The notes beneath the pieces were generated by a model. It made no database searches. It was not told the DNA's origin and saw only the letters and a list, made by a program, of their open reading frames with translations. A program made the translations under genes and the position numbers. A stretch of 64,000 nucleotides of DNA from Microbacterium sufflavum. Its GTDB lineage: Bacteria > Actinomycetota > Actinomycetes > Actinomycetales > Microbacteriaceae. Positions 17,943-27,295 of the stretch are shown piece after piece (within the stretch, counting starts at the first letter, position 1; the number at the start of each line of letters is the position of its first letter). The stretch lies in contig NZ_CP078076.1 in NCBI RefSeq assembly GCF_023101165.1, positions 620,001 through 684,000 of the forward strand, read 5' to 3'.

Positions 17943-18899
17943 TCACGCATCTCCGTTCACGACCTCCGCGATCTCGCGCTCGGTCGGCATCGCCGTGGAG
18001 CACTCGCGGCGGCCGGCGACGATGCCGCCCGCCACGTTGGCCCACGTCAGGGTCTTCTCCAGCGGCCACCCGGCGAGCAGCCCGTGGCACAGCGCACCGC
18101 CGAACGCGTCGCCCGCCCCGAGGCCGTTGACCACGGCGACCTGTCGCGCCGGGATCTCGACGCGCTCCGTGGCGGTCTTGGCGAGCACGCCGCGGGGGCC
18201 CTGCTTCACGATCGCGAGCTCCACGCCGCGGTCGAGCAGGGCGTCGGCGGCGCGCTCGGGATCGGTCTCGCCGACCGCGACCTCGCACTCCTCGCGGTTG
18301 CCGACGGCGACCGTGGCGAAGCCCAGCGCCCGCTGGACCCACGGGCGTGCGGCCTCGGCCGACTCCCAGAACATCGGGCGGTAGTCGAGGTCGAACACGG
18401 TGTGCGCCCGGCGGCCGCGCTGTTCCAGCAGCTCCAGGTGGGTCGTGCGGCTGGGGTCCTCGCTGAGGCCGGTCGCGGTGAACCACACCAGGGCCGTGTC
18501 GCGCACGGTGTCGGCGTCGACGTCGTCCGGCCGGAGCTGGAGGTCGGGCGCCGACGGCTCGCGGTAGAAGTACAGCGGGAAGTCGTCGGGCGGGAAGATC
18601 TCGCAGAACGTGATCGGGGTCTTGTAGTCGGGGTCGGTGGCGACGAACCGGCTCGACACCCCGAGGCGCTCCAGCTCGTCGCGCAGGTACTGCCCGAACG
18701 GGTCGTCGCCCACACGGGAGAACAGCGCGGTGTCGTGGCCGTACCGGGCGGCGGCGACCGCGACGTTGGCGGCGCTGCCGCCGAGGTACTTGCCGAAGCT
18801 CGTGACCTCGCCGAGCCCCACGCCGTCCTGCAGCGGGTACAGGTCGACGCCGAGGCGTCCGATGCTGAGGATCTCGGTCGCCCGTGGTCGCTGGCTCAT
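17943..18899 (-). CDS. iolC: 5-dehydro-2-deoxygluconokinase (IolC)
   Basis: A 318-residue PfkB/ribokinase-family kinase. The N-terminal GGSAANVAVA (40-49) and C-terminal NGLGAGDAFGGAL with catalytic D264 are both intact. It phosphorylates 2-deoxy-5-keto-D-gluconate. The ATG at 18899 has GAGAGGAGG 7 nt upstream. It heads the iolC-aldolase-iolA-iolB-iolD block, and a probable IolR operator lies in the 66-bp gap before it, so a second promoter may start here inside the longer co-directional cluster. Confidence 0.94.
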   Translation of the reverse strand: MSQRPRATEILSIGRLGVDLYPLQDGVGLGEVTSFGKYLGGSAANVAVAAARYGHDTALFSRVGDDPFGQYLRDELERLGVSSRFVATDPDYKTPITFCEIFPPDDFPLYFYREPSAPDLQLRPDDVDADTVRDTALVWFTATGLSEDPSRTTHLELLEQRGRRAHTVFDLDYRPMFWESAEAARPWVQRALGFATVAVGNREECEVAVGETDPERAADALLDRGVELAIVKQGPRGVLAKTATERVEIPARQVAVVNGLGAGDAFGGALCHGLLAGWPLEKTLTWANVAGGIVAGRRECSTAMPTEREIAEVVNGDA

Positions 18900-18922
18900 C
18901 GCCCCGCCTCCTCTCGCTGCAT

Positions 18923-18936
18923 TTGTCCTAACATTA
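18923..18936. promoter_or_regulatory. Putative IolR-type operator and promoter of iolC
   Basis: Plus-strand TTGTCCTAACATTA: TTGT-4 nt-ACAT is a near match to the TTGTnnnnACAA half-palindromes at the GntR gene (30274) and the KDPG aldolase gene (31081). TGTCCTAACA also fits, from memory, the Corynebacterium IolR consensus KGWCHTRACA. On the minus strand the same bases contain TGCTAATGT, a possible extended -10, so binding would block initiation. Confidence 0.5.
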
Positions 18937-18965
18937 GCACTATTGCGCTCCCACCCGTGCGGCCG

Positions 18966-21653
18966 TCACCGGATCGCGCGCCGCAGGCTGACCACGCCGC
19001 CGCCCGCCACTCGCGCACCGCGGGTGTCCAGCGCGTCCTCCTGCACCTCACCGCGCAGATCGGTACGCGCCCACGCACCCTCGGCCGCGAACGCCAGGTC
19101 GCGCTCGCCGTCGAGGTAGTTCACGAAGCGCAGCTCGGCCTCGTCGTCCACGCGTCGCGCCGACTCGAGCACCACGTCACCCGACAGCTCCGCACGGAAC
19201 GCGGGCTCCGGCAGCGGCCCGTCCGTCTCTCCGGTGCCCCGCACCACGAGCGGCTCGTGCCGGAACAGGTCGGACGCCCGCACCGCCGTCGCATCGTCGG
19301 CACCGACCAGGATCGCCAGCTCGGTGTGCACCGGCACCCCGAGGTACTGCGCGCCGGGCACCGGGATCTCGGAGCCGGCCGGCTCATCGCGCAGCGGGTG
19401 CAGGTTCACGCTCATCATCCCCACCGAGCGGGACAGCGTCACCGCGAGGGCGTCCTGCTCCCCCGCGGTCGAGACGAGCTCGTACTCCGACAGCTTCTGC
19501 ACCAGCACCGCCGTCGAGCCCGCCGCGGCGAACCGGTACGCGGGATAGGTCGGCAGCGGGAACTCGCCCCAGCCGCCCTCGGCCTCGCGCCCGCGCACCG
19601 TGAGCCCGTACTGACCGGCGCTGCGCGACGACTCCAGCCCCGCGGCCCCGGTGGGCACGAGCACCCGCAGCCGGTGGTCGGACGCGGTGTTGACGTAGTC
19701 GATGCCCACCCGGAGGAAGCCCTCGCCCTCGCGCAGCTCGACCGTGGTCTCGGTCACCAGCGGCACGGTCGCGGCGCTGCGACGACGGTCGGCGTCCAGG
19801 CGCTCCGGCAGGTCGTACACCCGGCGGATGCGCAGTCGCCCGCGCAGCGGCCCCTCCTCGACCACCGTCACCTCGACCGATGCCGGGGCGGTCACGGCGG
19901 AGGCGGGGTCGACCGGTCCGTAGTTGTACGAGTCGCCGCAGTCGCCCTCGTCGACCAGGGCCAGGGCACCGTCGATCGCGGTGCCGTCCGCGCCGTCGAT
20001 GCGCACCGTTCCGTCGGGGTTCACGGTCGCGGTCAGCGCCGCGTTCGACAGCGAGGTCGCGGTCACCCGCACGGGGTCGAGGGGCGCGGGGGCCGAGGTC
20101 TCCGACACGGCCGCCAGCGCGACACCGCCGAGGTCGACCGCGAGCAGCGCCCGGTGCCGCGGATCCGCGATGGTCTCCACGTGCCACAGGTCCTCGCCGG
20201 CGGCATCGGCGGCCACGCGCTCCTCCAGCTCGACCGTGAACGCGGCCAGATCCCACACCCCGCGGGGGCTCTCGGCCACCTCGAAGCGCAGCGACCGCTC
20301 GCCCCACGCGTAGCCGTTGATCTGCTGCCCGAACAGCTCGCGCCCGTGGATGCGCCGCAGGAGCTTGGGCAGGTCGGCCGTGCGCAACTGCTCGTCGCCC
20401 AGCACCGTGGGCAGCGGGTCGAGCACCTGCACGCCGGGGGCGAGGGCGGCGGGCTCCACACCGTGCAGCGTGACCTCCGCCTGCGCGCGCCGGGCGAAGC
20501 CGGACGGGTTGAACACCAGGTGCTGGGCGGGGCTCACCGACACCGCCAGGTCGCGCAGCACGCTGTCGATCACGCCGCGGGCGATGTGCCCGGCCGTGTG
20601 GATGCGGGTGCCCACCTGCTCCGCGGTGCTGTCGACGCCGCAGCCGGTGACCGAGTCGTGCGCGGTGCTCTCCACGAGGCGGTACCACGCCGTGTCGAAG
20701 AACGAACGGTGGTCGCGCGTGCCGTACAGCAGGTCGAGCCGTTCGGCCGCGGCGAGGGCCTGCTCCGAGCGGGCCATCTCGCGCTTGAGGTTCGTGCGGA
20801 TCGAGAAGACGCCGGGCAGCAGGTTGCCGCGGGCGTGCGAGCGCATCTCCCCGCGCACCTGGGGCAGCGCGGCGAGCGCGTCCGCATCGGTCGCGTAGCG
20901 CGCGAGGTGCTCGTCGAGCGTCGCGATCGACAGGCGGGGCTCACCGCCGGCCGCGTCGTAGTCGCGGATCACCTCGGCCAGGTCCTCCGGGGGCGCGGAG
21001 TGGTCGGTGCCGAGCATCGCCAGCACGGGGTCGTCGCCGTACCACGACGCGGTGCGGGCGGCGTAGTCGGGGGCGAGCGCGGGGAGCTGACCGGGCAGGG
21101 CGAACATGTCGAGGCCGTTGCCGTAGCCGTCGAACAGGTACTCGCAGCGCACCGCGTCGCCGTTGGGCGCGACCCAGGAGAACGCGTGCTCCTGCACGTC
21201 ACCGGGCACGCCGCGCCACAGGGCGCTGTGCCGGATGCCGAAGCCCGCCAGGATCTGCGGCATCTGCGCCGCGTGGCCGAACATGTCGGGCAGGTAGCCG
21301 ACGGGCATGGTGCGGCCGAGGCGGGCGCTCGCGCCGCGGCCGAGCTCCAGGTTGCGCACGATGGTCTCGCCGTCGCAGCCGAACTCGTCGAGCAGGATCA
21401 GGAAGGGGCCGATGCTCAGCTGCCCGCTCTCGACGAGTGCCACCACGCGGTCGCGCATGTCGGGGCGCATCTCCAGGTAGTCCTCGATGGCCGCGGCCTG
21501 CCCGTCGAGCGTGAACCGGTACGACGGCTCCGCCTCGAGGATGCCGATCAGGCGGTCGAGCATGTGCACGAGCCGCAGGCGGAACACGTCGTGCGGCTCG
21601 TACCACTCGCGGTCCCAGTGGGTGTGGGGGACGACGACGATCTCACTGCTCAC
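18966..21653 (-). CDS. GH38 alpha-mannosidase, cytoplasmic
   Basis: An 895-residue glycoside hydrolase family 38 enzyme. The zinc site is H10, H12 and D14 of PHTHWDREWY, with H332 in ESTAHDSVTGCG. The likely nucleophile is D123 in GYLPDMFGHAAQMP. GTDHSAP at 215-221 and the beta-rich C-terminal domains are in place, and the length is normal. There is no signal peptide, so it acts on substrates already imported. It sits between the PHP phosphoesterase/ABC importer genes and iolC, with 39 bp before it. It probably removes mannose from the compound brought in by that importer; MngB-type action on mannosylglycerate-like substrates is the alternative. Confidence 0.9.
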   Translation of the reverse strand: MSSEIVVVPHTHWDREWYEPHDVFRLRLVHMLDRLIGILEAEPSYRFTLDGQAAAIEDYLEMRPDMRDRVVALVESGQLSIGPFLILLDEFGCDGETIVRNLELGRGASARLGRTMPVGYLPDMFGHAAQMPQILAGFGIRHSALWRGVPGDVQEHAFSWVAPNGDAVRCEYLFDGYGNGLDMFALPGQLPALAPDYAARTASWYGDDPVLAMLGTDHSAPPEDLAEVIRDYDAAGGEPRLSIATLDEHLARYATDADALAALPQVRGEMRSHARGNLLPGVFSIRTNLKREMARSEQALAAAERLDLLYGTRDHRSFFDTAWYRLVESTAHDSVTGCGVDSTAEQVGTRIHTAGHIARGVIDSVLRDLAVSVSPAQHLVFNPSGFARRAQAEVTLHGVEPAALAPGVQVLDPLPTVLGDEQLRTADLPKLLRRIHGRELFGQQINGYAWGERSLRFEVAESPRGVWDLAAFTVELEERVAADAAGEDLWHVETIADPRHRALLAVDLGGVALAAVSETSAPAPLDPVRVTATSLSNAALTATVNPDGTVRIDGADGTAIDGALALVDEGDCGDSYNYGPVDPASAVTAPASVEVTVVEEGPLRGRLRIRRVYDLPERLDADRRRSAATVPLVTETTVELREGEGFLRVGIDYVNTASDHRLRVLVPTGAAGLESSRSAGQYGLTVRGREAEGGWGEFPLPTYPAYRFAAAGSTAVLVQKLSEYELVSTAGEQDALAVTLSRSVGMMSVNLHPLRDEPAGSEIPVPGAQYLGVPVHTELAILVGADDATAVRASDLFRHEPLVVRGTGETDGPLPEPAFRAELSGDVVLESARRVDDEAELRFVNYLDGERDLAFAAEGAWARTDLRGEVQEDALDTRGARVAGGGVVSLRRAIR

Positions 21654-21692
21654 GGGCGGGGACTCCTGTATCTCGGGGGGTTCGGGCGGCGC

Positions 21693-22949
21693 TCAGGCGC
21701 ACAGGGCGGCGATGCTGCGGTCGGGGTGCAGCAGGTAGTACGGGCCGGCGGCGGGATCGCCGGAGAAGGAGGCGCGGTCGCCGTGCACGGCACGACGCTC
21801 GCCCGCACCGTCGACGAGGATGAGCCCGTCGGCGTCGATCGCGAGCAGGTCGCCGTCCACGCGCAGCAGCACGGGCGCGGTGAACAGCTCGGGCACGGTG
21901 AGGCCGTCGCGCACGGCGACGCCGCCCATGATCGCGGTGCGGCCGGCGGCGACCCCGGCGAGGATCGCCTCGGCCGAGTCGTCCTCCGCCGCGACCCACG
22001 TGGTGGGCGTGCCCGGGCCGACACCCTGACTCCGCATGTGGAAGTCGGCGCCTCCCAGCAGCACGGCCCCCTTGTCCCAGCGCTCGTGGAACGCGAGGGG
22101 CGAGGTGGCGATCAGCTCGCGGTACCAGGTGGAGTGCCACAGCTCGATCGCCCGGGGCGTGCGCTCCAGCGGGTGCAGCCACGAGCAGTCGCCCGAGATC
22201 GGGTGGTTCACGCTGAGGACACCGCCACGGCGCTCGACCTCGTCGACCCACTCCTGCGCCGGACGGCGGAAGTCGATCCAGCCGATGTCGCCGAACGCGT
22301 TCGCGTGACCGCGGTGAGTCGTGACCTCCTGGCCGGGCAGCAGCGTGATGCCCTGCTGCGCACCCACGACCGGGAGGTGCGCGTGGTGGCTGGTGGTGTT
22401 GTGGTCGGTCACGGACAGGAAGTCCAGGCCCGCCCGCACCCCGAGCGACGCGAGCCCCGCGATGCTCTCGTGCCCGTCGGAGTGCAGGGTGTGCGCGTGG
22501 AAGTCACCCGCGTACCACCGCAGTCCGGCGTCCGCGGGCAGCTCGCGGCTGCTCCCCCGGGGCACCCCGTCGATCCGCGCGGGCACCGGGCCGTGGTCGA
22601 TGCCCGACTCCGCGGGGAGCAGCACCTCGACGGTCGCGTCGGTCCCGCCCGCGGGGAGCCGGTGCACGCCGAGGATCACGTGCCACTCCCCCTCCTCCGG
22701 GCGACCGGGGAGGTAGCCGGGCGTGGCGTCGTCGGTGCGGATCACGAAGTCCTGCCGCGAGCCGCCCGACCATCCGCGCCACCCCGCCGCACCCTCGCAG
22801 CCGAGGTCGATCACGGCCGCCTCGGTGTCGTACGACAGGCGCACCTCGAGCGAGCCCGTGCCGGGCGGCACCTCGAACGGCACGCGCACGTAGCGGTCCG
22901 CGTTCTGGATCTCGTGCGTGAGGCGCAGGGTGGTGCGGATCGCGGCCAT
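21693..22949 (-). CDS. CehA/McbA-type PHP-domain metallohydrolase
   Basis: A 418-residue protein. Residues 1-125 form a beta-sandwich-like N-terminal domain. The PHP trinuclear metal site follows: H151, H153, D158 (FHAHTLHSDG), D182, H183 (VTDHN), E208 (GQEVT), H215, H249 (VNHP), D302 and H304 (GGADFH). PHP enzymes are mainly phosphomono- or diesterases; CehA and McbA cleave carbamates. In a sugar-importer operon, phosphoester cleavage is more likely. Coupled to the ATPase gene by TGATG, with no signal peptide. It may split an inositol-phosphate or glycerophosphodiester bond, which is inference. Confidence 0.85.
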   Translation of the reverse strand: MAAIRTTLRLTHEIQNADRYVRVPFEVPPGTGSLEVRLSYDTEAAVIDLGCEGAAGWRGWSGGSRQDFVIRTDDATPGYLPGRPEEGEWHVILGVHRLPAGGTDATVEVLLPAESGIDHGPVPARIDGVPRGSSRELPADAGLRWYAGDFHAHTLHSDGHESIAGLASLGVRAGLDFLSVTDHNTTSHHAHLPVVGAQQGITLLPGQEVTTHRGHANAFGDIGWIDFRRPAQEWVDEVERRGGVLSVNHPISGDCSWLHPLERTPRAIELWHSTWYRELIATSPLAFHERWDKGAVLLGGADFHMRSQGVGPGTPTTWVAAEDDSAEAILAGVAAGRTAIMGGVAVRDGLTVPELFTAPVLLRVDGDLLAIDADGLILVDGAGERRAVHGDRASFSGDPAAGPYYLLHPDRSIAALCA

Positions 22950-24022
22950 CAGCCGATCCGCTCGGTGGTCTCGGTGTCGAACAGCAGGGCGCGGTTGCGC
23001 TGCGGCACGATCCAGCCGCGGTCGCCCGGCTGCGGCTCGAGCTCCTCGGGCACGACGACCTGCAGCTTGTGGTCGCCGGAGCTCACCAGCACGAGGCTGG
23101 TCGCACCGAGGGTCTCGGTCACCACGACCTCCGCGGCGATGCCGTCGGCGACGGGCTCGGTCGACCAGCGCACGTACTCCGGGCGGATGCCCCAGCTCAC
23201 GGCCTGCCCGTCGCGCACGTCCGCGGCAGCCTCGGCGGGCACGGGCACGTCGGTGTCGCCGATGCGCACGTGGCCGCCGGTGACCGTGGTCTCCAGCAGG
23301 TTCATGGGCACGGAGCCGATGAACCCCGCGACGAACGTGTTGTTGGGGCGGTGGAAGATCTCCCGCGGCGAGCCGATCTGCTGCAGCTTCCCGGCCTTCA
23401 TGACCGCGATCCGGTCGGCGAGCGCGAGCGCCTCGGCCTGGTCGTGCGTCACGAACACGGTGGTCACGCCGAGGTCGCGCTGCAGCTCCTTGAGGAACGT
23501 GCGCGCCTCGAGCCGCAGCCGGGCGTCGAGGTTCGACAGCGGCTCGTCCAGGAGCAGCACGTCGGGCCGCGTGGCGACCGCGCGGGCGAGGGCCACGCGC
23601 TGCTGCTGCCCGCCCGAGAGCTGGCCGGGGCGACGCTCGATGAGGCCGTTCAGCGACAGGCCGTTCGCGACCGACTCGGCCGTGGTGCGGCGCTCGTTCT
23701 TCGCGACGCGGCGGATGCGCAGCGGGTAGGCGATGTTGTCGGCCACGTCCATGTGCGGGAACAGCGCGTAGTCCTGGAACACCATGGCCACGCCGCGCTC
23801 ACCCGGCTCGGCGTTCGTGACGTCCTTGTCGCCGATCGTGAGGCGGCCGGACGTGATGCTCTCCAGGCCGGCGATCGAGCGGAGCAGCGTGGTCTTGCCG
23901 CAGCCGGAGGGACCGAGGAGGGCGAAGAACTCGCCGTCGGCGATCTCGACGTCGACGCTGTCGACGCCGCGCACCCCGCCGGGGTACTCCTTGACGAGTT
24001 GGGTTGCAGTGATGGCGGCCAT
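22949..24022 (-). CDS. ABC importer ATPase (MalK/UgpC/MsiK family)
   Basis: A 357-residue sugar-importer ATPase: Walker A GPSGCGKTT (37-45), signature LSGGQQQR (135-142), Walker B LLLDEP (156-161), then a C-terminal OB-fold regulatory region (VSWGIRPEYVRW). Its start overlaps the preceding permease stop and its stop overlaps the PHP start (TGATG), so it belongs to this operon. It could also energise the ATPase-less importer at 3523-6707. Confidence 0.95.
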   Translation of the reverse strand: MAAITATQLVKEYPGGVRGVDSVDVEIADGEFFALLGPSGCGKTTLLRSIAGLESITSGRLTIGDKDVTNAEPGERGVAMVFQDYALFPHMDVADNIAYPLRIRRVAKNERRTTAESVANGLSLNGLIERRPGQLSGGQQQRVALARAVATRPDVLLLDEPLSNLDARLRLEARTFLKELQRDLGVTTVFVTHDQAEALALADRIAVMKAGKLQQIGSPREIFHRPNNTFVAGFIGSVPMNLLETTVTGGHVRIGDTDVPVPAEAAADVRDGQAVSWGIRPEYVRWSTEPVADGIAAEVVVTETLGATSLVLVSSGDHKLQVVVPEELEPQPGDRGWIVPQRNRALLFDTETTERIG

Positions 24023-24876
24023 CAGGACTTGATCCCTCCGTGGAAGCGGAAGCCGTAGCGGCGGTTGACGAAGAAGTAGATGAGGAGGACGGGCACCGAG
24101 AAGACCAGCGAGAACGCGGAGATGAGCCGCAGGTCGGCCTGGCCGCTCTCGGTGTAGAACGTGTACATGAGCACGGCGGCCGGCTGCATGTCGGGCGTGC
24201 GCAGCAGCAGGAACGGGACGAGGAAGTTGCCCCACACCTGCACGATGGTCCAGATCGCGATGAACGCGAGCCCGGGTCGGGCGATCGGCACGACCACGTC
24301 CTTCAGGATGCGGAAGGGACCTGCGCCGTACAGTCGCGCCGACTCCTCGTACGACTTCGGGATCGAGTCCATGAAGTCCTTGAGGATGAAGATCACGGTG
24401 GGCAGGATGCCGCCGGCGAGCACGAGGATCACCCCGACGTGCGTGTTGATGAGCTGCAGCTGGTTGATGAGCTGGAACGTGGGCACCATGGCCGCGGTCC
24501 CCGTCACGATCGACGACAGCAGCAGCAGCCCGTAGAGGATGCCGTCGCGGCCGGGGATGTTGATGCGGCTCATGGCGTACGAGGCCAGCGCGCCCAGCAC
24601 GATCACCAGCGCCATCGTGCCCACGCCGAGGATCAGCGAGTTCAGGATCGACTTCAGCGCGTAGGGGTTCTCCGCCAGGCGCGCGAAGTTGTCGAGCGTC
24701 CAGTCCGGCCACGACACGGTCAGCGACGGGGTCGCGTCGAACGGTGCGAGGATCAGCCAGACCATCGGCAGCGCGAAGAACAGCGACACGATCACGAGCA
24801 CGAGCGTGAACAGGATGCGCGAGACGAAGTGGGTCACGGACCGGTCGCGCGCGACGGTCTTGATGGTCGACATCAT
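24022..24876 (-). CDS. ABC sugar importer permease (MalG/UgpE type)
   Basis: A 284-residue membrane protein with about six helices. The EAA loop is EESARLYGAGPFRILKDVVV. The ATG at 24876 overlaps the stop of the other permease; an adjacent in-frame ATG at 24873 is an alternative. It ends in a TGATG junction with the ATPase. Confidence 0.92.
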   Translation of the reverse strand: MMSTIKTVARDRSVTHFVSRILFTLVLVIVSLFFALPMVWLILAPFDATPSLTVSWPDWTLDNFARLAENPYALKSILNSLILGVGTMALVIVLGALASYAMSRINIPGRDGILYGLLLLSSIVTGTAAMVPTFQLINQLQLINTHVGVILVLAGGILPTVIFILKDFMDSIPKSYEESARLYGAGPFRILKDVVVPIARPGLAFIAIWTIVQVWGNFLVPFLLLRTPDMQPAAVLMYTFYTESGQADLRLISAFSLVFSVPVLLIYFFVNRRYGFRFHGGIKS

Positions 24877-25820
24877 GAGCGCACCTTCTTCTTCTTCGGA
24901 TTCGCACCCCGGGAGACGCGCGTGTACATCAGCGCGATCACGAGGTTGATCAGGAGCATGATGAGCGAGATCGCCGCACCGAGGCCGAGCTGTCCGCCCG
25001 GGATCGCGGTCTGGTAGATGTACACCGAGAGGATGTCGGTCTGCCCGTTGGGGCCGCCCGCGGTCAGCAGGTACGGCGTGAACGTGTTGAACGTCCACAG
25101 CGTGATCAGCAGCGTGTTGGTGAGCAGGTGCCCCTTGATGTTGGGCAGGATCACGTCGCGCAGCTGCTGCCACGTGTTGGCGCCGACCATGCGGGCGCTC
25201 TCCAGCTGCGACGGCGGCACGGCGCTGATGGCGGACGAGAACAGCTGCATCGAGAACGCGGTCCCGACCCAGATGTTGAAGATGATGATGCACTCCATCG
25301 GATGCTCGATCAGCCAGGCGGCACCCTCGGTGCCGAGCAGGGCGTTGAGCGTGCCGGTGCGGCGGTCGAGCAGGGCGAGCCACAGGAACGAGGCGACCGA
25401 GGCCGGGATGACCCAGGCCGCGAGCACGAGCGTCTCGATGAAGGTCTTGACGCCGGGACGGACGTTGCGCAGCATCCACGCCAGCGCGAATCCGAGCACG
25501 GTCTGCCCGATGATGCCCGAGACGAGCACGAACACGAGCGTGAGCCACAGGGAGTTCCAGAACCGCGGGTCGTTCAGTGCGGTGGAGAAGTTGTCCAGGC
25601 CGACGAACTGCGGGTTGGCGGCCGCGAAGCCGGTGAGCCGGTAGTTCGTCATCCCCAGGTAGACGGTCCAGATCGCGGGGAAGAGGAGGAACAGGCCGAT
25701 CAGGAGGAGCCCGGGGGCCGCGAACAGCGTCGCCCTGGCGCGCCCCAGACCGGCGACGTCCTCCGCGCGGCGCCGGCGGGGAGCGCGGACGCTCCCCGCC
25801 GGCATGGTTGCATTCGTCAT
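24873..25820 (-). CDS. ABC sugar importer permease (MalF/UgpA type)
   Basis: A 315-residue membrane protein with about six helices. The EAA loop is LESARMVGANTWQQLRDVIL. The ATG at 25820 is 2 nt after the binding-protein stop; a GTG at 25826 overlapping that stop is also possible and would add two residues. It ends in a lysine-rich tail (NPKKKKV). Confidence 0.92.
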   Translation of the reverse strand: MTNATMPAGSVRAPRRRRAEDVAGLGRARATLFAAPGLLLIGLFLLFPAIWTVYLGMTNYRLTGFAAANPQFVGLDNFSTALNDPRFWNSLWLTLVFVLVSGIIGQTVLGFALAWMLRNVRPGVKTFIETLVLAAWVIPASVASFLWLALLDRRTGTLNALLGTEGAAWLIEHPMECIIIFNIWVGTAFSMQLFSSAISAVPPSQLESARMVGANTWQQLRDVILPNIKGHLLTNTLLITLWTFNTFTPYLLTAGGPNGQTDILSVYIYQTAIPGGQLGLGAAISLIMLLINLVIALMYTRVSRGANPKKKKVRS

Positions 25821-25822
25821 GG

Positions 25823-27232
25823 TCACTCGGAGATCGCGTCCGGTCCCACGACGCCTTCGAGACCACGGACGTAGGTCTTCAGCGCATCGTCGACCGAGGT
25901 TCCGGTGGCGACGTCGAGCGTGGCCTGCTGCAGCAGCACCGACACCTGCGGGTACGCGGCGAGACCGGGGCGGTACGCCGTGATGGGCAGCACCTCCTGG
26001 CTCACGAACGTCAGCATCGGGTCGGACGACAGCAGCTTCTCGTTCACGTCGTCACGCGGCGAGATCGCGAGCGTGCCGGCGGCACGGGCCTCGTAGGCCT
26101 CGGGCGAGTTCATGAACGCGAGCAGCTCCCACGCCAGCTCGGCGTGCTTCGAGTTCGGGTTGAGCACGCGGCCGGTGCCGCCCGACATCGACACGAAGTC
26201 CTGGCCCTTGATGCCCTCGCCGGGCTCGACCGCGGGGATCTTGGCGTAGCCGACGACCTCGTCGCGGTTGGCCATGGGCGCGGTGCCCACACCCTCCGCG
26301 GGGTTGATCACGGAGCGCCAGAAGTAGTCGCCCTCCAGGAGGATGCCGATCTTGCCCTCGGCGAACAGCTGGAACGACGTGTCGCGGCCGGAGGCCTCCT
26401 GCTGCAGCACGGGGTCGCCCAGGCCCTCATCGACGTAGATCGTCTTGTAGAGGTCGAGCACCTCCTGCATGCCGTCGGTGGCGCCGATCCACTTGCCGTC
26501 CTCGTACACCTGCTCGCCGGTGCCGACGAGCATCGGGAGCAGGCCCTGCATGGTCGTGGCCTCGCCCATCGCGGTACCGGCGTTGAGCTGGATCGGCGTC
26601 ACGCCCTCGATCTTCTTGAGGTCCTTCGCGGCATCGAGGATGTCGTCCCAGCTCTCCGGCGCCCAGTCCTCGTCGAGGCCGGCCTGCGCGAACAGGTCCT
26701 TGTTGTAGTAGAGCACCCGGCCGTCCGCGCCCTGGGGCACCCCGTAGCGGTCGCCGTCGAACGACAGCGCGCTCTGCACGGCGTCGGGGATCTGTCCCCA
26801 GCCGTCCCAGTCGTCCACGGCGTCGCCGCCGACCTCGGCGAGCGGCTTGATGTAGCCGGCCTCGGCGAACTCGCCGACCCAGATGCCGTCCATGCCGATG
26901 ATGTCGGCGCCCTTGCCGGACTGCAGGTCGAGGGCGATCTTCGTCTTGTAGTCCTCGTCGTCGACGCCCTGCGGCTGGAACTCGACGGTGACGTCCTTGC
27001 CGTCCTCCTCCATGGCCTTCTCGAACTCGGGGACGACCCAGTCCGCGATCCAGTCGGCCTCGGCGGCGTTCTTGCCTCCCGTGATGGAGTTGGTGGTGAG
27101 CGTCAGGGTGACGGGCCCCGTCGATTCCTCGGCCTCGGGCTCCGATCCTCCGGAGCAGCCGGCCAGCACGACCGCACCGACGGTGGTGAGGGCGAACGCC
27201 GCGAGCAGGCGGCGCTTTCCTTGCGTGACCAT
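25823..27232 (-). CDS. ABC importer substrate-binding lipoprotein (family 1)
   Basis: A 469-residue solute-binding protein with signal peptide and lipobox LAGC (C26). The mature part is family 1: YGVPQGADGRVLYYNKDLF, DFVSMSGGTGRVLNPNSKHAELAW split across the cleft, and the C-terminal AYRPGLAAYPQVS. AAAGG precedes the ATG at 27232. It is the first transport gene after the Gfo/Idh gene, preceded by a stem-loop that may favour its relative abundance. By context the ligand is an inositol- or mannose-containing compound. Confidence 0.9.
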   Translation of the reverse strand: MVTQGKRRLLAAFALTTVGAVVLAGCSGGSEPEAEESTGPVTLTLTTNSITGGKNAAEADWIADWVVPEFEKAMEEDGKDVTVEFQPQGVDDEDYKTKIALDLQSGKGADIIGMDGIWVGEFAEAGYIKPLAEVGGDAVDDWDGWGQIPDAVQSALSFDGDRYGVPQGADGRVLYYNKDLFAQAGLDEDWAPESWDDILDAAKDLKKIEGVTPIQLNAGTAMGEATTMQGLLPMLVGTGEQVYEDGKWIGATDGMQEVLDLYKTIYVDEGLGDPVLQQEASGRDTSFQLFAEGKIGILLEGDYFWRSVINPAEGVGTAPMANRDEVVGYAKIPAVEPGEGIKGQDFVSMSGGTGRVLNPNSKHAELAWELLAFMNSPEAYEARAAGTLAISPRDDVNEKLLSSDPMLTFVSQEVLPITAYRPGLAAYPQVSVLLQQATLDVATGTSVDDALKTYVRGLEGVVGPDAISE

Positions 27233-27257
27233 TTCCGACCTTTCTTGTCGTTGATCG

Positions 27258-27275
27258 CCGAGCGGTGGCGCTCGG
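27258..27275. other. Intercistronic stem-loop before the binding-protein gene
   Basis: CCGAGCG-GTGG-CGCTCGG, a perfect 7-bp stem with a 4-nt loop, in the 63-bp gap between the Gfo/Idh and binding-protein genes. No T-run follows on the minus strand, so it is more likely an RNA-processing or stabilising hairpin than a terminator. Confidence 0.45.
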
Positions 27276-27295
27276 ATTCGGGTGTTGCGGGATGG

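Noticed and set aside
17808..23729. A 1973-codon open frame on the plus strand
   Set aside because: It runs antisense through six well-supported minus-strand genes and its translation is Arg/His/Gly/Val-rich without any domain. High GC content removes stop codons from the opposite strand.
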